64,000 nt of DNA from Pycnococcus provasolii (Eukaryota > Chlorophyta > Pseudoscourfieldiophyceae > Pseudoscourfieldiales): assembly GCA_049487715.1 (NCBI GenBank), contig CP150555.1, positions 372,001-436,000 of the forward strand, written 5' to 3'. How positions within the stretch are numbered: position 1 is the first letter of the stretch; each line of letters starts with the position of its first letter. Of the stretch, positions 46,401 through 52,903 are shown one piece after another. The notes beneath the pieces were generated by a model that ran no database searches, was not told where the DNA came from, and saw only the letters and a list, made by a program, of their open reading frames with translations. Position numbers and translations under genes: made by a program.

Positions 46401-48318
46401 ATGGAGGTGGTGAAGGTGGAGGAGATGGAGGTAGTGGTGGAGGTGGAGGTGGAGGTGGAGGAGGTGGAGGTGGAGGTGGTGGAGGTGGAGATGGAGGTGG
46501 AGGTGGAGGTGGAGGTGGTAAAGGCGGCGGCGAACATGTATACGGAATGTATCGTGACTCAGCACATGACCCTGCACATGACGGATTGGTTTCCCATCTA
46601 TTGTCATTGTTGCAGAAACAAAAGCTTGTCCACAAAATCGGAATGCATTTTTCGCATCGATATTCCGTGTAACCGCCGCAACTTAGAAGCTTGCGCCGTG
46701 GTTCCCTGAGATTGTTCGCGATCTGACCAGCGTGGTAGTCAACCTCTTTTGCCAGCCCAAAGTCTTCCGCGGCGGCGGCAAGTTTGCGATGACGTCCAAG
46801 CAGACCGATGGAGCCGAGAGCACTGCGCAAAGCATCCTCGACAGATGCGGGAGGAGGCGGTGCAGGCGGTGGAATCGCCATAGGTACTGGCGGCGGCGCC
46901 AATGGTGTAAACGGCAGCGGCGGTGTCGGAGGCGGGCTTGGAGGCTGTGGCGGTGGAGGGGGCGGTGCGGGTGACGGCGGCGGCGGCATATTTGGAGGCA
47001 CTGGTGGCGATGGTTGCATCGGCGGAGAGGGCGGCGGAGAGGGTGGCGGAGGTGGAGGTAGCGGAGCGGGATGTGGCGGCGATGGCGGCCGAGGAGGCGG
47101 TCCCGGTGGCAGCTGTGGAGGTGCAGCTGGTACCGCAGGAAATGGAGGTGGAGGAGGCGGCGGAGGCTGCAGCGCATGCTTCGGGAGAAGCGCCACGCAC
47201 TGGCTCCAAGTGGACGAGTTGAGCCAAACGCGCTGCCCACTGTCGGCATTCGATGCCGCGTTGGCGATGGCCGTAGCGAGGCCGCCCCTCTCGAGCAGCT
47301 CGTTGTCGAGCAAAAGTCCGCTCGTACGTCCCGTGGGATCGCCGTCAATCTTGAGGTACCACGTTCCGCCATCGAGGGCGTGCCGTGCGAGCACCTGCCC
47401 CTTGATGGCGTTGGATGGAAACGCCTGATCCTCGTCATAGATGCACAGGTCGGCGTAGCCCGCGTGCGCGCGTCGCGAGTCGCGCTTGCACACGTTCCAC
47501 CTCGCGGCATCGCGGAGCTGCGTCGCTTCCAGCGCGGGGTGTTTAAAATTGCTCAGCACGACGGCAACGGCATCCACGACGTTCGGGTCGCCTCCGCAGT
47601 CTGCAAAGCACCCGCGCCCGCCGCGCGCGGGCGTTTCGTACGGTGCTTCGCAAACGCCGTCACCGCAGACAGGGTCGCGCCATGCTTGGTCGACCATCTT
47701 GGTTCCGACCCAGAGAAGCGCGTCGTTCAGTCTCTCGAGAGACTTTGTGGGCACGGCTGCCGTCACAAGCTGTTTAACGGCTCGTCCCGTCTCGTAGCAA
47801 GCCGGCGTATTTGTTTGCACGATGACGAGCGCGAGGTACCCGAACATCATTGCTGTCCAGAAGGCGGTCTTAAGCGCCAGCCTCCACCCTATAGCTGACT
47901 GTTCGAGGCTTTCCTCTGAGTGCGCGAAGATTTGTCGCTCGAGTTTTCTTTGCGCTCGTGAATGTTTCGTTGACGATATCGTCAGGGCGGCGACGTCTTG
48001 CGTGGCGCGCCAGTGACTTTTAGGCGTGCGCGGTCTCGGTGTCGCCGAGGTGTCGCCACCACCATCTGATTGCCTTAAAGAAGTCTCACTGCCGTTGAGT
48101 GAGACTTGAAACGAGACGCCGTGACCCGTCGACGTGTCTCCACCACCACCACCACCGCCGCCGCCGCCACCATCACCACGAGGCGAAGGCACGGACAAGG
48201 AGGAGGAGTCTTTATAACCAGTCAGCAGCGGTCCGCGTTCGAGCAGGTCGTTGTCGTCGTCAGGGGAGGTGGACTGCTGGTTCGTCGTCGCCATCGTGCG
48301 CAAAGAACGAAATGACAT
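37393..48318 (-). CDS. Giant polycystin-type cation channel with pherophorin-like Pro-rich ectodomain
   Basis: 3,641 residues, one exon. A cytosolic N-terminus and first membrane helix (WRLALKTAFWTAMMFGYLAL) lead to a Cys-containing domain (DPVCGDGVCEAPYETPARGG). Long (S)PPP tracts alternate with globular modules: two nearly identical ~160-residue copies starting VIKPNA(I/T)LALSDGRAG, Ig-like modules (DTNAPVIAIKGDSRVTVRLL; APVIxLxG type) and Cys-rich linkers. The C-terminal third is polycystin: extracellular TOP-like domain (FDVFITGVVSGFGARKMLTS), then helices VMEILVAIISMVLVMNQAHA, WYSFLFAQAPIVILIAGNIF, LIVLSVVMIVLTWGCAFIVH and VFTFYPLVTVYMLAQFYVAI. PKD2-family channels conduct Ca2+ and other cations, often in cilia or at the surface. 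The acidic cytosolic tail ends in E-runs. The ectodomain resembles algal hydroxyproline-rich wall glycoproteins. Confidence 0.85.
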   Translation of the reverse strand: MSFRSLRTMATTNQQSTSPDDDNDLLERGPLLTGYKDSSSLSVPSPRGDGGGGGGGGGGGDTSTGHGVSFQVSLNGSETSLRQSDGGGDTSATPRPRTPKSHWRATQDVAALTISSTKHSRAQRKLERQIFAHSEESLEQSAIGWRLALKTAFWTAMMFGYLALVIVQTNTPACYETGRAVKQLVTAAVPTKSLERLNDALLWVGTKMVDQAWRDPVCGDGVCEAPYETPARGGRGCFADCGGDPNVVDAVAVVLSNFKHPALEATQLRDAARWNVCKRDSRRAHAGYADLCIYDEDQAFPSNAIKGQVLARHALDGGTWYLKIDGDPTGRTSGLLLDNELLERGGLATAIANAASNADSGQRVWLNSSTWSQCVALLPKHALQPPPPPPPPFPAVPAAPPQLPPGPPPRPPSPPHPAPLPPPPPPSPPPSPPMQPSPPVPPNMPPPPSPAPPPPPPQPPSPPPTPPLPFTPLAPPPVPMAIPPPAPPPPASVEDALRSALGSIGLLGRHRKLAAAAEDFGLAKEVDYHAGQIANNLREPRRKLLSCGGYTEYRCEKCIPILWTSFCFCNNDNRWETNPSCAGSCAESRYIPYTCSPPPLPPPPPPPPPSPPPPPPPPPPPPPPPPPPLPPSPPPSPPPSPPPPSPPPSPPPSPPPPSPPPSPPPSPPPSPPPPSPPPSPPPSPPPPPSPPPSPPPSPPPSPPPSPPPSPPPSPPPSPPPSPPPSPPPPPPSPPPSPPPSPPPSPPPSPPPPPPSPPPSPPPSPPPSPPPSPPPPPSPPPPDVIKPNAILALSDGRAGDVNSSAVVTSAKIELKLEFFEDDPYDNVDGVVSEPVAGLLPSSFVVRTTGVAETGNTAFDQAVTYTLDVTALDLNASSASAYDVTIQPSVATGVCGSFVDLEVQLPASVVLDAHDNGNVESQVVYVRWQPGTDVLSACAPPPPFPPPPLPPPPTPPPPDVIKPNATLALSDGRAGDVNSSAVVTSAKIELKLEFFEDDPYDNVDGVVSEPVAGLLPSSFVVRTTGVTETGNTTFDQAVTYTLDVTALDLNASSASAYDVTIQPSVATGVCGSFVDLEVQLPASVVLDAHDNGNVESQVVYVRWQPGTDVLSACAPPPPSPPPSPPPSPPPSPPPPPSPPPPVEQALVEFSLQTVGPGGGIWDDTMEEMYTEAVTDVLVGAVSDLSPVANEQVYVAIWKDGDPEPEHSVSSNTTRRSLPFGSMTLNVRVTAPASFADTLSNAVNTGDSYGGFNEELSSMMAKNGMVGLDVSLGGTAGIGQASPPPPLLPPPSPPPSPPPSPPPSPPPSPPPSPPPSPPPSPPPSPPPSPPPPPQTSPPPSPPPSPPPPPSPSPPPSPPPSPPPSPPPSPPPSPPPILAATNEDETESATTAAPLPPDTNAPVIAIKGDSRVTVRLLDSSPYVDAGATCTDDRDGLISIDETRITYGTSNEVVPEVNTSRIGVYTVAYRCVDEAANMANATREVSVENPCEDPNELPTCGDGTCTVSGFCVDSSEDGAAAASTPEPPPVDTTPPIMQLRGNGEYGNTPSGMVVLVVEVMQGSKYTDEGVDAYDLVGDNNTMVPLTANVFGNDTVDTWQPFEGEYQVIRYTLRDEAGNEAPEVQRWIKVVKACPKEEGDGDTLCSSGKCSNAAGSCDADIGASDEPAPSPPPPPTIQLLGEAFPVVPADAGYSKCPPDAEMSALCDRGATATSKVTSDLNDMVEVCGKSFKSDGLDGCATQLAEPGIHEIVFSVTDSAEQTASVTRKVKKLVSCPDGYEACADEVTCTPEGVPCAGDLETEETETVAVNNPPAVTLKSTDAVDGVVLKLPRFKPYAMCGEGNSELCEPGVTVQDEEADLLDAVVACAPDSCMSTGCKQYRVKQAGIAHCLNTSAPVDSVFPITFTAYDSAGLTGSVTRTINIVAPCAEGETWCPEEDPKGKCEAVTCAAAAELAALSEGSAEPDSTPKITLLTPPSSEGPFLFLFGQRPVPYDAPYLAGPVQACANAYANLSWPLCGARASSEAEGDLSATVAFKSSDEVKCSASNLNAGKCEVGEYTFSVSATSKNGEQKSEGTGNLAIHIVEGSQQTLNVTVQSENATDCSAALSDATTSLSVQTRASVADEMSVPVGGVHLTSCTSTGASSHIFAATVVQSVGKSPAQLRRNLGEATRRASIVPTSMATKSPATSGPEYIRLKIDAALVSAKAVVDSTDDANLQMRLLALGADESTGQMQLVTDVRDIFQNAASGQANATRMAQELLALTEQLVAALEALNEAQTIMPSQLAASMQLLANLEESVASRAQSLKSNYASSSAEFPACNRSGLREDSIFAEYMIRTHNASTVTTATTTATTTTMITTTTTTTIPSMAQNGTDQPGGVLQPLMDPSRSGRKLLRVSARGSRTPDKSIQNIQASAEEALEGGWAGYIAADDGSQIAMEDLAQVNWRAYRRPRSIGAVEDLRVIGGMQIRTVRRKQAVGCQAVAGRFSSFLPRGGCGVTSVGAPFGYDPSISIMGMRDSSGEILSKVLYEPSLEPFRGAFYDTGRGEIRADGKPYAFYNTSYEYGDTSSGSETRFDVFITGVVSGFGARKMLTSIAAGRFMDNHTETVTVRMPMHNAKLETIVDLSISFSRGLSGEILAESQYVVLPIRYYFQSMAGVTRFVMEILVAIISMVLVMNQAHAFAKRAMRGIAEARKRQRLVVVKNVALQSAWTILSDFTNVAMPSLIAISIMLQWWYSFEFVRTFTYDDGYQFYDNDGSAKARLLLPKRLAPPQDAQAGVPGGAYRSSLPLDASSRDAYVSTLERIDSMTNIWYSFLFAQAPIVILIAGNIFKLLGGSTAFYAIVRSTQRGMPDLIVLSVVMIVLTWGCAFIVHIVIGDRVKLLSKVEEAHWALYEYVLGDLAGLAKDTLAPKNVVQSTAEYVCLGAVFTFYPLVTVYMLAQFYVAIVTDLFCEERGRIRASEEYRQAHAGEGERIFTQASEEGSWYRPGLRKMLAIIKAMHLNSYAAAFLRVGASTRRHKGKHASVHPTDILLDPKSGATRGAVLESVSHSEDDENRTEGGGSLRTAAAELTRQEEEEEEEVDTIVDEIVRDACEEESRDVAVARWRVAKVMSTFQMTRTPEQRFVDVSDAVRFSGPAGMMPILQSSNVSTPKVSIPLGAKVALLDALMRVHVEVDSEASTAAEIGSSIHAHGARMEKMNLMWSKARRNLMQSKEAQSNATSASERREAREMKRSLSNSLSKLQKAADRSEDLTDGVVDKKTDDDDSAVTKGNVAKDGLTTDAARWLRMNQADRYEIQLPVVGNLGAVALGEMICNLHQGIAHGQRSDARKKVVSRWKKAGGGGAGSGAGSGAGSGAGSGLFALVSSKLKISAKKNADASFDKIDYMLYSFVPTAEYAYVFGDEGVRELWDDSTRRYRPLTLGAVERMVRAMSESELREVEMRACSLVGKRVVHDVGTKSGSEFWRLRGPKLVQATLQRGRDTARGMSSITLEMCEVIGVMCDVFLQILKADVAHHKSVEEERELAAENVLWPTKRWKDEEWMSNPLLKDVGQMIVSSKEERKVEEREEELEEVSTEAPLMKFDDDQQEEEEEEEEEEEEKEVPLIVVEPSEGAYPESRVVGRRRRRRRKGQTSLPWKLVRRCMRRRG
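44981..45986 (-). repeat. Recent tandem duplication inside the polycystin gene
   Basis: The segments 44981-45461 and 45506-45986 (481 bp each, offset 525 bp = 175 codons) differ at only about five positions by eye. Both encode the VIKPNA ... VLSACAPPPP module. The connecting sequence is the PPP-coding repeat, a likely site of unequal exchange. Confidence 0.9.
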
Positions 48319-49323
48319 CAGGCGCCGGAGAGAGCGCGGGGGGAGCGGGGGAGCAAGACGGAAAATTTTTTTTTTTTTGGTTTTTTTTTTGGTTTCTCAA
48401 ACTATCGTATTCTCCTCCCACTGCTCCCCTTTGTACTCCCGCATGTACTGGTACAGTATGTAAAGTTTACATAGCCTGTTGTCCTCAAAAGCAAACCGTG
48501 TGCATGATGCATCGCGCACAAATCTACCGGGGGGTAGGGTAGGGGAATTCTCCTGCCCTGGTTCGCTCGAGTCATCTGCTCCGCTGCTCGGTTGTTTCTT
48601 TCTCAGATGAAAACGCGTTCTTCTTCGCCTCTTTCCTCAAAGTTTGTCTCTTTGCTTGCTTGCACCTTGCATACGGGTACAGTAGGGATACATCAGGCGA
48701 AAGCTGGTACGATTGATTCTCCACCGGTTCATAGACTACAAACACCCGCTGCGGGTCCGCCCGTGATTGATCCCACTCTTTGGCCCACACGTGGCTAATT
48801 TTCGCGCGATCGCGCAATAGACGAGCGATACCTTTAGCCAAGGGGAGATGAGCTCATCTCGCCTTGATATTACCACCACAGCAGATGGCAAAGTGGGTGG
48901 GTGTAAAGTAACCAGGCAAAAAGCCAGCTTGCAATTACTATTTACTATTCATACCGGCGGTATGGTACAGGTACCTGTACCCATAACGGCGCAGAATGCA
49001 TGGGAGCGCAGTGGTAGACCAGGAGGCGACGACTCCTTCCTCATCGCTTGCCAATCAGAGCCGCCAGCGCGCGTTTCAGCCAACCATTTCTGAGCAATAC
49101 AGTACGGTATCTTACCACTGAACGGGAGGAGAACGTTGATTGCTAATTCGATGCAAACCCTCCTATCGTAATAAAATAGCAAGCAAGCCCGGTTCGTACA
49201 GTAAGGTTAACCCAAACCAACCTACCGGCTGACCGGGTAGGCCTTCCTGCCCCAAACAACCTCAAAAGCCTTCCTTCACAAAAACCCGACCCAGCCTGGA
49301 CCCAGCCCCAAACAAAAAGGAGT
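48319..49323. other. Intergenic region upstream of polycystin
   Basis: No gene I can support; a minus-strand frame at 48572-48838 (ARCKQAKRQTLRKEAKKNAF) has no ATG. It holds poly-T runs (48367-48392), a GGGTAGGGTAGGGG tract (48533), a perfect 18-bp palindrome GGTACAGGTACCTGTACC (48964-48981) and several TACAGTA motifs. Confidence 0.5.
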
Positions 49324-49362
49324 TTCGGGTTTCCAGTAACCCTAACCAGGTAAAACCCTAAC
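49324..49362. repeat. Telomere-like tract upstream of the SPF30-like gene
   Basis: TTCGGGTTTCCAGTAACCCTAACC then AAAACCCTAACCCC, 71-109 bp before the ATG at 49433. Confidence 0.7.
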
Positions 49363-49432
49363 CCCCCCTCCCCCTCCCCCCCTCCCCCATACCCCCAGAA
49401 CGGCGGGCGCGGCGCAGACTCCGCCAGGGCTC

Positions 49433-50318
49433 ATGGACGCCGCCGCAACGGCCGTTGGTGCCGACGCTGCTTCCGATGCTGCTGACCATCTCGGTGGCGA
49501 CCCCGACGCTTCGCACTCTTTGGAGGCATCTTTGCACGAGTACCAGGCGCAGCTCCTCGCGCTCAACAGCGCCCCGCCTGACACCATCCCCGTGGAAGAA
49601 GCCTCCTCCCTGCGCGCATCTTTGGAGGAAATCATCGCCGTCACCTTGGAACTCATCAAACAAAGTGAGGGTGAGGGTGGGGGTGGTGCCGGTGGTGGTA
49701 ATGGTGAAAACGTAAACCAGTTTCCTGAAGGTGCTGCCTGCCGCTGAGCCTGCAGCTGCAGCAACAGACGAGCTAGGGTTAGGGGTCGCGGTGCCATTTG
49801 CCAACCTTAACGCAAGGGATCTCTGCGAGGTGTTCATCAACGATACGTGGCACCCTGCGACAGTCGTCTCGACGAGCGCATCCGCCGCGACGATCGACTG
49901 CCCAGCCTTCACAACCGGGGGTACATCCATCTTCGAGATCTCGGACGCAACGCTCCTGCGCTCGGCAAAGGCGCTCGCGCTCACGGGCATAAGCGCCGCC
50001 GCCGCCGCCGCCGCCAACACAAGCACGGCGGACAAACAGAAGGCGAGGGAAGCGGCACGAGAGGAGCAGGTGCGCACCGCGGCGGAGGCTGTTGTGGAAG
50101 GTCGTGTAGCGGAGATGCCTCGTGCATTCCAGGTTCGCGCGGAGGATGACGAGGCGACGCGTGAGAAAAAGCGCCGCATGGCGAAGAGCTTCAAGGGGAA
50201 GGTGAAGCGTACGGCGGCGGAGCTGGAGATGGACCAGAAGGCGAGCGGCTGGAAGAGCTGGCAGAGCAATTTAAAGAAGACGAAGAAGAGCACGGTTGCG
50301 CGTCCAATTGGACGATAG
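49433..50318 (+). CDS. SPF30: SPF30/SMNDC1-like Tudor-domain splicing factor, two exons
   Basis: Exon 1 (49433-49664) encodes a helical N-terminus, SLEASLHEYQAQLLALNSAP ... LRASLEEIIAVTLELIKQ, matching the SPF30 N-terminal helix. A 91-nt intron (49665-49755) starts GTGAGG and ends CTGCAG; CAG at 49761 is an equally in-frame alternative. Exon 2 encodes a Tudor-like domain (ARDLCEVFINDTWHPATVVS), a poly-Ala stretch, and a basic C-terminus KKRRMAKSFKGKVKR ... GWKSWQSNLKKTKK like SPF30 proteins. SPF30 binds dimethyl-arginine on Sm proteins and helps tri-snRNP join the spliceosome. Without the intron the frames do not connect. The Tudor aromatic cage appears reduced (W of NDTWHPA is present). Confidence 0.75.
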
Positions 50319-50411
50319 ACTAATGAGAGCGAAAAATACTGTAACAACTCAAATCGATTCCTCAAAATTTAAGGTTGGTTTGGTCGGTGTGTGTGGAAAA
50401 TGAATGATGCC

Positions 50412-52421
50412 TCAACAGCTCACACCAACCAACTCCCTTCGTCGATTCGCCAGCTCTTCGAGCTTATCGTGCTCCTTTTCCGCGCCAACGAGCTTCGAAA
50501 CCGTCACCCACTCGACGCCGTCGATATCCTCGCGCTGCTCGCGCTGCGTGACCCACTGCTCCTTTTCTTCAATCAACTTCTTCGTGGCATCAATCTCCGC
50601 ATCGAGCCGCTCGAGCGCCGCTCTGAGCGCCGAGCTTGCCAACGTGGCTGACGTCTCGATTCCACCGCACCTCTCGCCAAATCGGAGCGCCTGCAGTGTC
50701 TCGCTTGCGTGCGGCGCCTCGGGCGACGCGCAAACCACCACGGATGTGCGTGAGCCACCGTTTAATGCTCCGGAAAGAAGCATGGTCAATCGCGAATCTT
50801 GATACGGCACATACGGCAAAGGCAGGCCCTCCGCAGCCGCCTTGGTTCTCTTCATGAGCAAGTCTATGCAGTTCTTCAAGGCGAAGAGGCCGCTGTTGAT
50901 TGCGATTGCTTCGTCCACCCTTGTTCGGCTCGCGTAGTAGTCCTGCCATGTCCCGTTGTTAGATCCTGCGGAGGGAATGGCAGCCATAGCTGCATTCGCC
51001 TTGGACTTGTTCAAATTCTCCGCGCCTCCAAGATCCGCGAAGAAGAGCCTGCTAACGACAGGAGGCGAGGAGTTCTGATCGCGACGACTCTGACGCAGCG
51101 TAATTGTGACGAGTGTGTGCGCACGACTGCTCCGCTCGTTCATCGCCGTCGCAGCCTGCCGCTTCTTCGCATCGCCGACGGCGAGTAGGCGACGCATCTC
51201 CGAGAGCGACGGTGCTGCATGGTTAGCCGCACCTTCGAGGACGTAACGCTGCCCGAGCGCTGCGTTCTGGCCGACGGGCTTGCCCGTGATGAGATCGATT
51301 ACGGAGTTGCCGTAAACTTCGACGTACGCTAGCTCGAAGTCGCACGAGATTGCGTGTCGCATTGCTCGCATCTTCGAGGCATCGTAGAGCTCCTCACAAG
51401 CGCGCGGCACGATTCCCCTCGCCTCGCGACGCGCATCCTGGTGTACACCGAACACCGTCGTCGTTTTGCCTGAGCCGGTGAAGCCGTACACAAGCACGCA
51501 TCCCGAGACGCCGTTCAGGGCATCTGCGACGCACCGTCGTGCACTTGCGCTGTACACGTCACCCTGTACCGCACCTGGCGCGAACACGCGGTGGAACTGA
51601 AACGTGCGCAGACCGACACCGGGCATTGCGGCGAGCACGGAAGTGTCGTCGTGGCTGACGACGCCCACCTTAAGCTCGGGGAGTGCATCCTTGCCGCTGG
51701 CAGAGTCGTCTTCCCTACCTGCGCCATTCTCGTCGACATCCTGCACCGTCTGCTCCTCTCTCACCTTGGGCATCGCCCAAGGATCAGCCACAACCCTCCC
51801 CATTTCACGCACGACGAGCTTAAGCGCGTCGGAGGTGCTGCCAACGTTCGGGTTATTTGCCTTGACAAGTGCAATGCGTTGGTGCAAGGGCAGAACGGTC
51901 GACCTTCCGTTGCTGCGTGCCGCCGCTGCTTCGACGAGTGCTGCTGGCGGACGTAGGCGCACGCACACGTCCACGCCGAAGCGCAGTTGCGTTGTCGCCT
52001 CCTCTCCGTCGTCGAAGTCACTTTCCATCATCTTCTCACCACCCTCCTCCTTTTGAGTGGCTGCGAAAGTGCGCCTGCGTGCCCATAGGCTCTTGAACGC
52101 GTCGCGCCACGCCTCCGCAGAGTCTTCGGCGGCCGACTCGTCCACGACGTAGAGGTGTGCTTGGTCTCCCAGGTCCTCCGCCATTGCGCGCCAGAGACGC
52201 TTCGAGTCTAGAGTGAGCGTTCTCCACGATCTGCACACCTGTGTGGCGTTCGCGACGGCCTGTGCCCCCGCGTGTCTTAAGACGTGCTCGAGCCAAGCGG
52301 GTGCCTCTTGCCCTAAACCTAAACCTAAACCTAAAGGGTGTGCTGCTGATGCACAGACTGGTAACAAGAAGCCACCACCACCACTGTTATCCTCTACCCG
52401 TATAGCACGACTTGACGCCAT
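50412..52421 (-). CDS. F-box-kinesin fusion motor protein
   Basis: 669 residues. The N-terminus contains an F-box-like domain (residues ~40-85): APAWLEHVLRHAGAQAV, ANATQVCRSWRTLTLDSKRL, WRAMAED. A kinesin motor domain follows: P-loop GFTGSGKTTTVFG (~residue 313), switch I NERSSRAHTLVTI, switch II FFADLGGAENLNKS, and the relay/neck side YQDSRLTMLLSGALNGGSRT, SETLQALRFGERC. It ends in a coiled coil (ALERLDAEIDATKKLIEEKE). F-boxes bind SKP1 in SCF ubiquitin ligases; kinesins walk on microtubules. Switch motifs are close to consensus (NxxSSRSH, DLAGSE), with DLGGAE as a mild change, so motor activity is plausible. Kinesin class is unclear. The N-terminus includes a telomere-like in-frame repeat. 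Confidence 0.85.
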   Translation of the reverse strand: MASSRAIRVEDNSGGGGFLLPVCASAAHPLGLGLGLGQEAPAWLEHVLRHAGAQAVANATQVCRSWRTLTLDSKRLWRAMAEDLGDQAHLYVVDESAAEDSAEAWRDAFKSLWARRRTFAATQKEEGGEKMMESDFDDGEEATTQLRFGVDVCVRLRPPAALVEAAAARSNGRSTVLPLHQRIALVKANNPNVGSTSDALKLVVREMGRVVADPWAMPKVREEQTVQDVDENGAGREDDSASGKDALPELKVGVVSHDDTSVLAAMPGVGLRTFQFHRVFAPGAVQGDVYSASARRCVADALNGVSGCVLVYGFTGSGKTTTVFGVHQDARREARGIVPRACEELYDASKMRAMRHAISCDFELAYVEVYGNSVIDLITGKPVGQNAALGQRYVLEGAANHAAPSLSEMRRLLAVGDAKKRQAATAMNERSSRAHTLVTITLRQSRRDQNSSPPVVSRLFFADLGGAENLNKSKANAAMAAIPSAGSNNGTWQDYYASRTRVDEAIAINSGLFALKNCIDLLMKRTKAAAEGLPLPYVPYQDSRLTMLLSGALNGGSRTSVVVCASPEAPHASETLQALRFGERCGGIETSATLASSALRAALERLDAEIDATKKLIEEKEQWVTQREQREDIDGVEWVTVSKLVGAEKEHDKLEELANRRRELVGVSC
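52312..52335. repeat. (CCTAAA)4 inside the F-box-kinesin coding region
   Basis: Four perfect hexamers, translated on the minus strand as a Leu-Gly run (LGLGLGLG) at about residue 30. The unit is TTTAGG, unlike the TTAGGG of the promoter tracts. Confidence 0.9.
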
Positions 52422-52712
52422 ACTACTGTAAGATACCTACGATAAAATACCCGTGGACGGATGTTAATTTAATGAAGGGGCCCACAACAACACGAGGGGG
52501 AAGTGTGCTGGAATTTTTGTTTAGTTTATGCCGTGCCGTTTTGACTTGACTTGCAAGACGTTTTCAGGCGCTCTCTGGTGTCTGGGGAGCCACGCGCCCC
52601 CTTCTCGGTCCTCGGATGCTTCTCGGATGCTTCTCGAGTTCTCGGAAGTCGGTTCAGGAAGTCGGATGAAGAAGTCGGAAGGAGGCATAGTGCTTTACGG
52701 TAGGGGTTTCAG

Positions 52713-52760
52713 TTAGGGTTAGGGTTAGGGTTAGGGTTCGGGTTAGGGTTAGGGTTAGGG
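52713..52760. repeat. (TTAGGG)n tract upstream of V-ATPase subunit A
   Basis: Four TTAGGG, one TTCGGG, then three TTAGGG units; the longest telomere-like run in the window, 144-191 bp before the ATG at 52904, within the divergent kinesin/V-ATPase promoter. Confidence 0.95.
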
Positions 52761-52903
52761 CTCCTGCCCCTCCAAGGTCGTCCTCCTCTCCCTCCTCCAG
52801 TGGCTCCAAAGCTTTCCTTTCCTCCTCGACCTCGGGGCATCCTCCTCCTCCTCCCTCTTGGGTCCCCTCGAAACCTGCCGCATCACAACAACAACCTGTT
52901 GCG

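Noticed and set aside
44120-46709. Gly-rich plus-strand frames (GDGGGEGGG type) opposite polycystin
   Set aside because: Reverse complement of PPSPP codons; not independent glycine-rich proteins.
48572-48838. Minus-strand frame reading ARCKQAKRQTLRKEAKKNAF
   Set aside because: No ATG, no domain; insufficient support for a gene.
950-52760. Chromosome-end or fusion interpretation of the telomere-like tracts
   Set aside because: Tracts are short, scattered, in both orientations and tied to gene starts, with normal genes on both sides.
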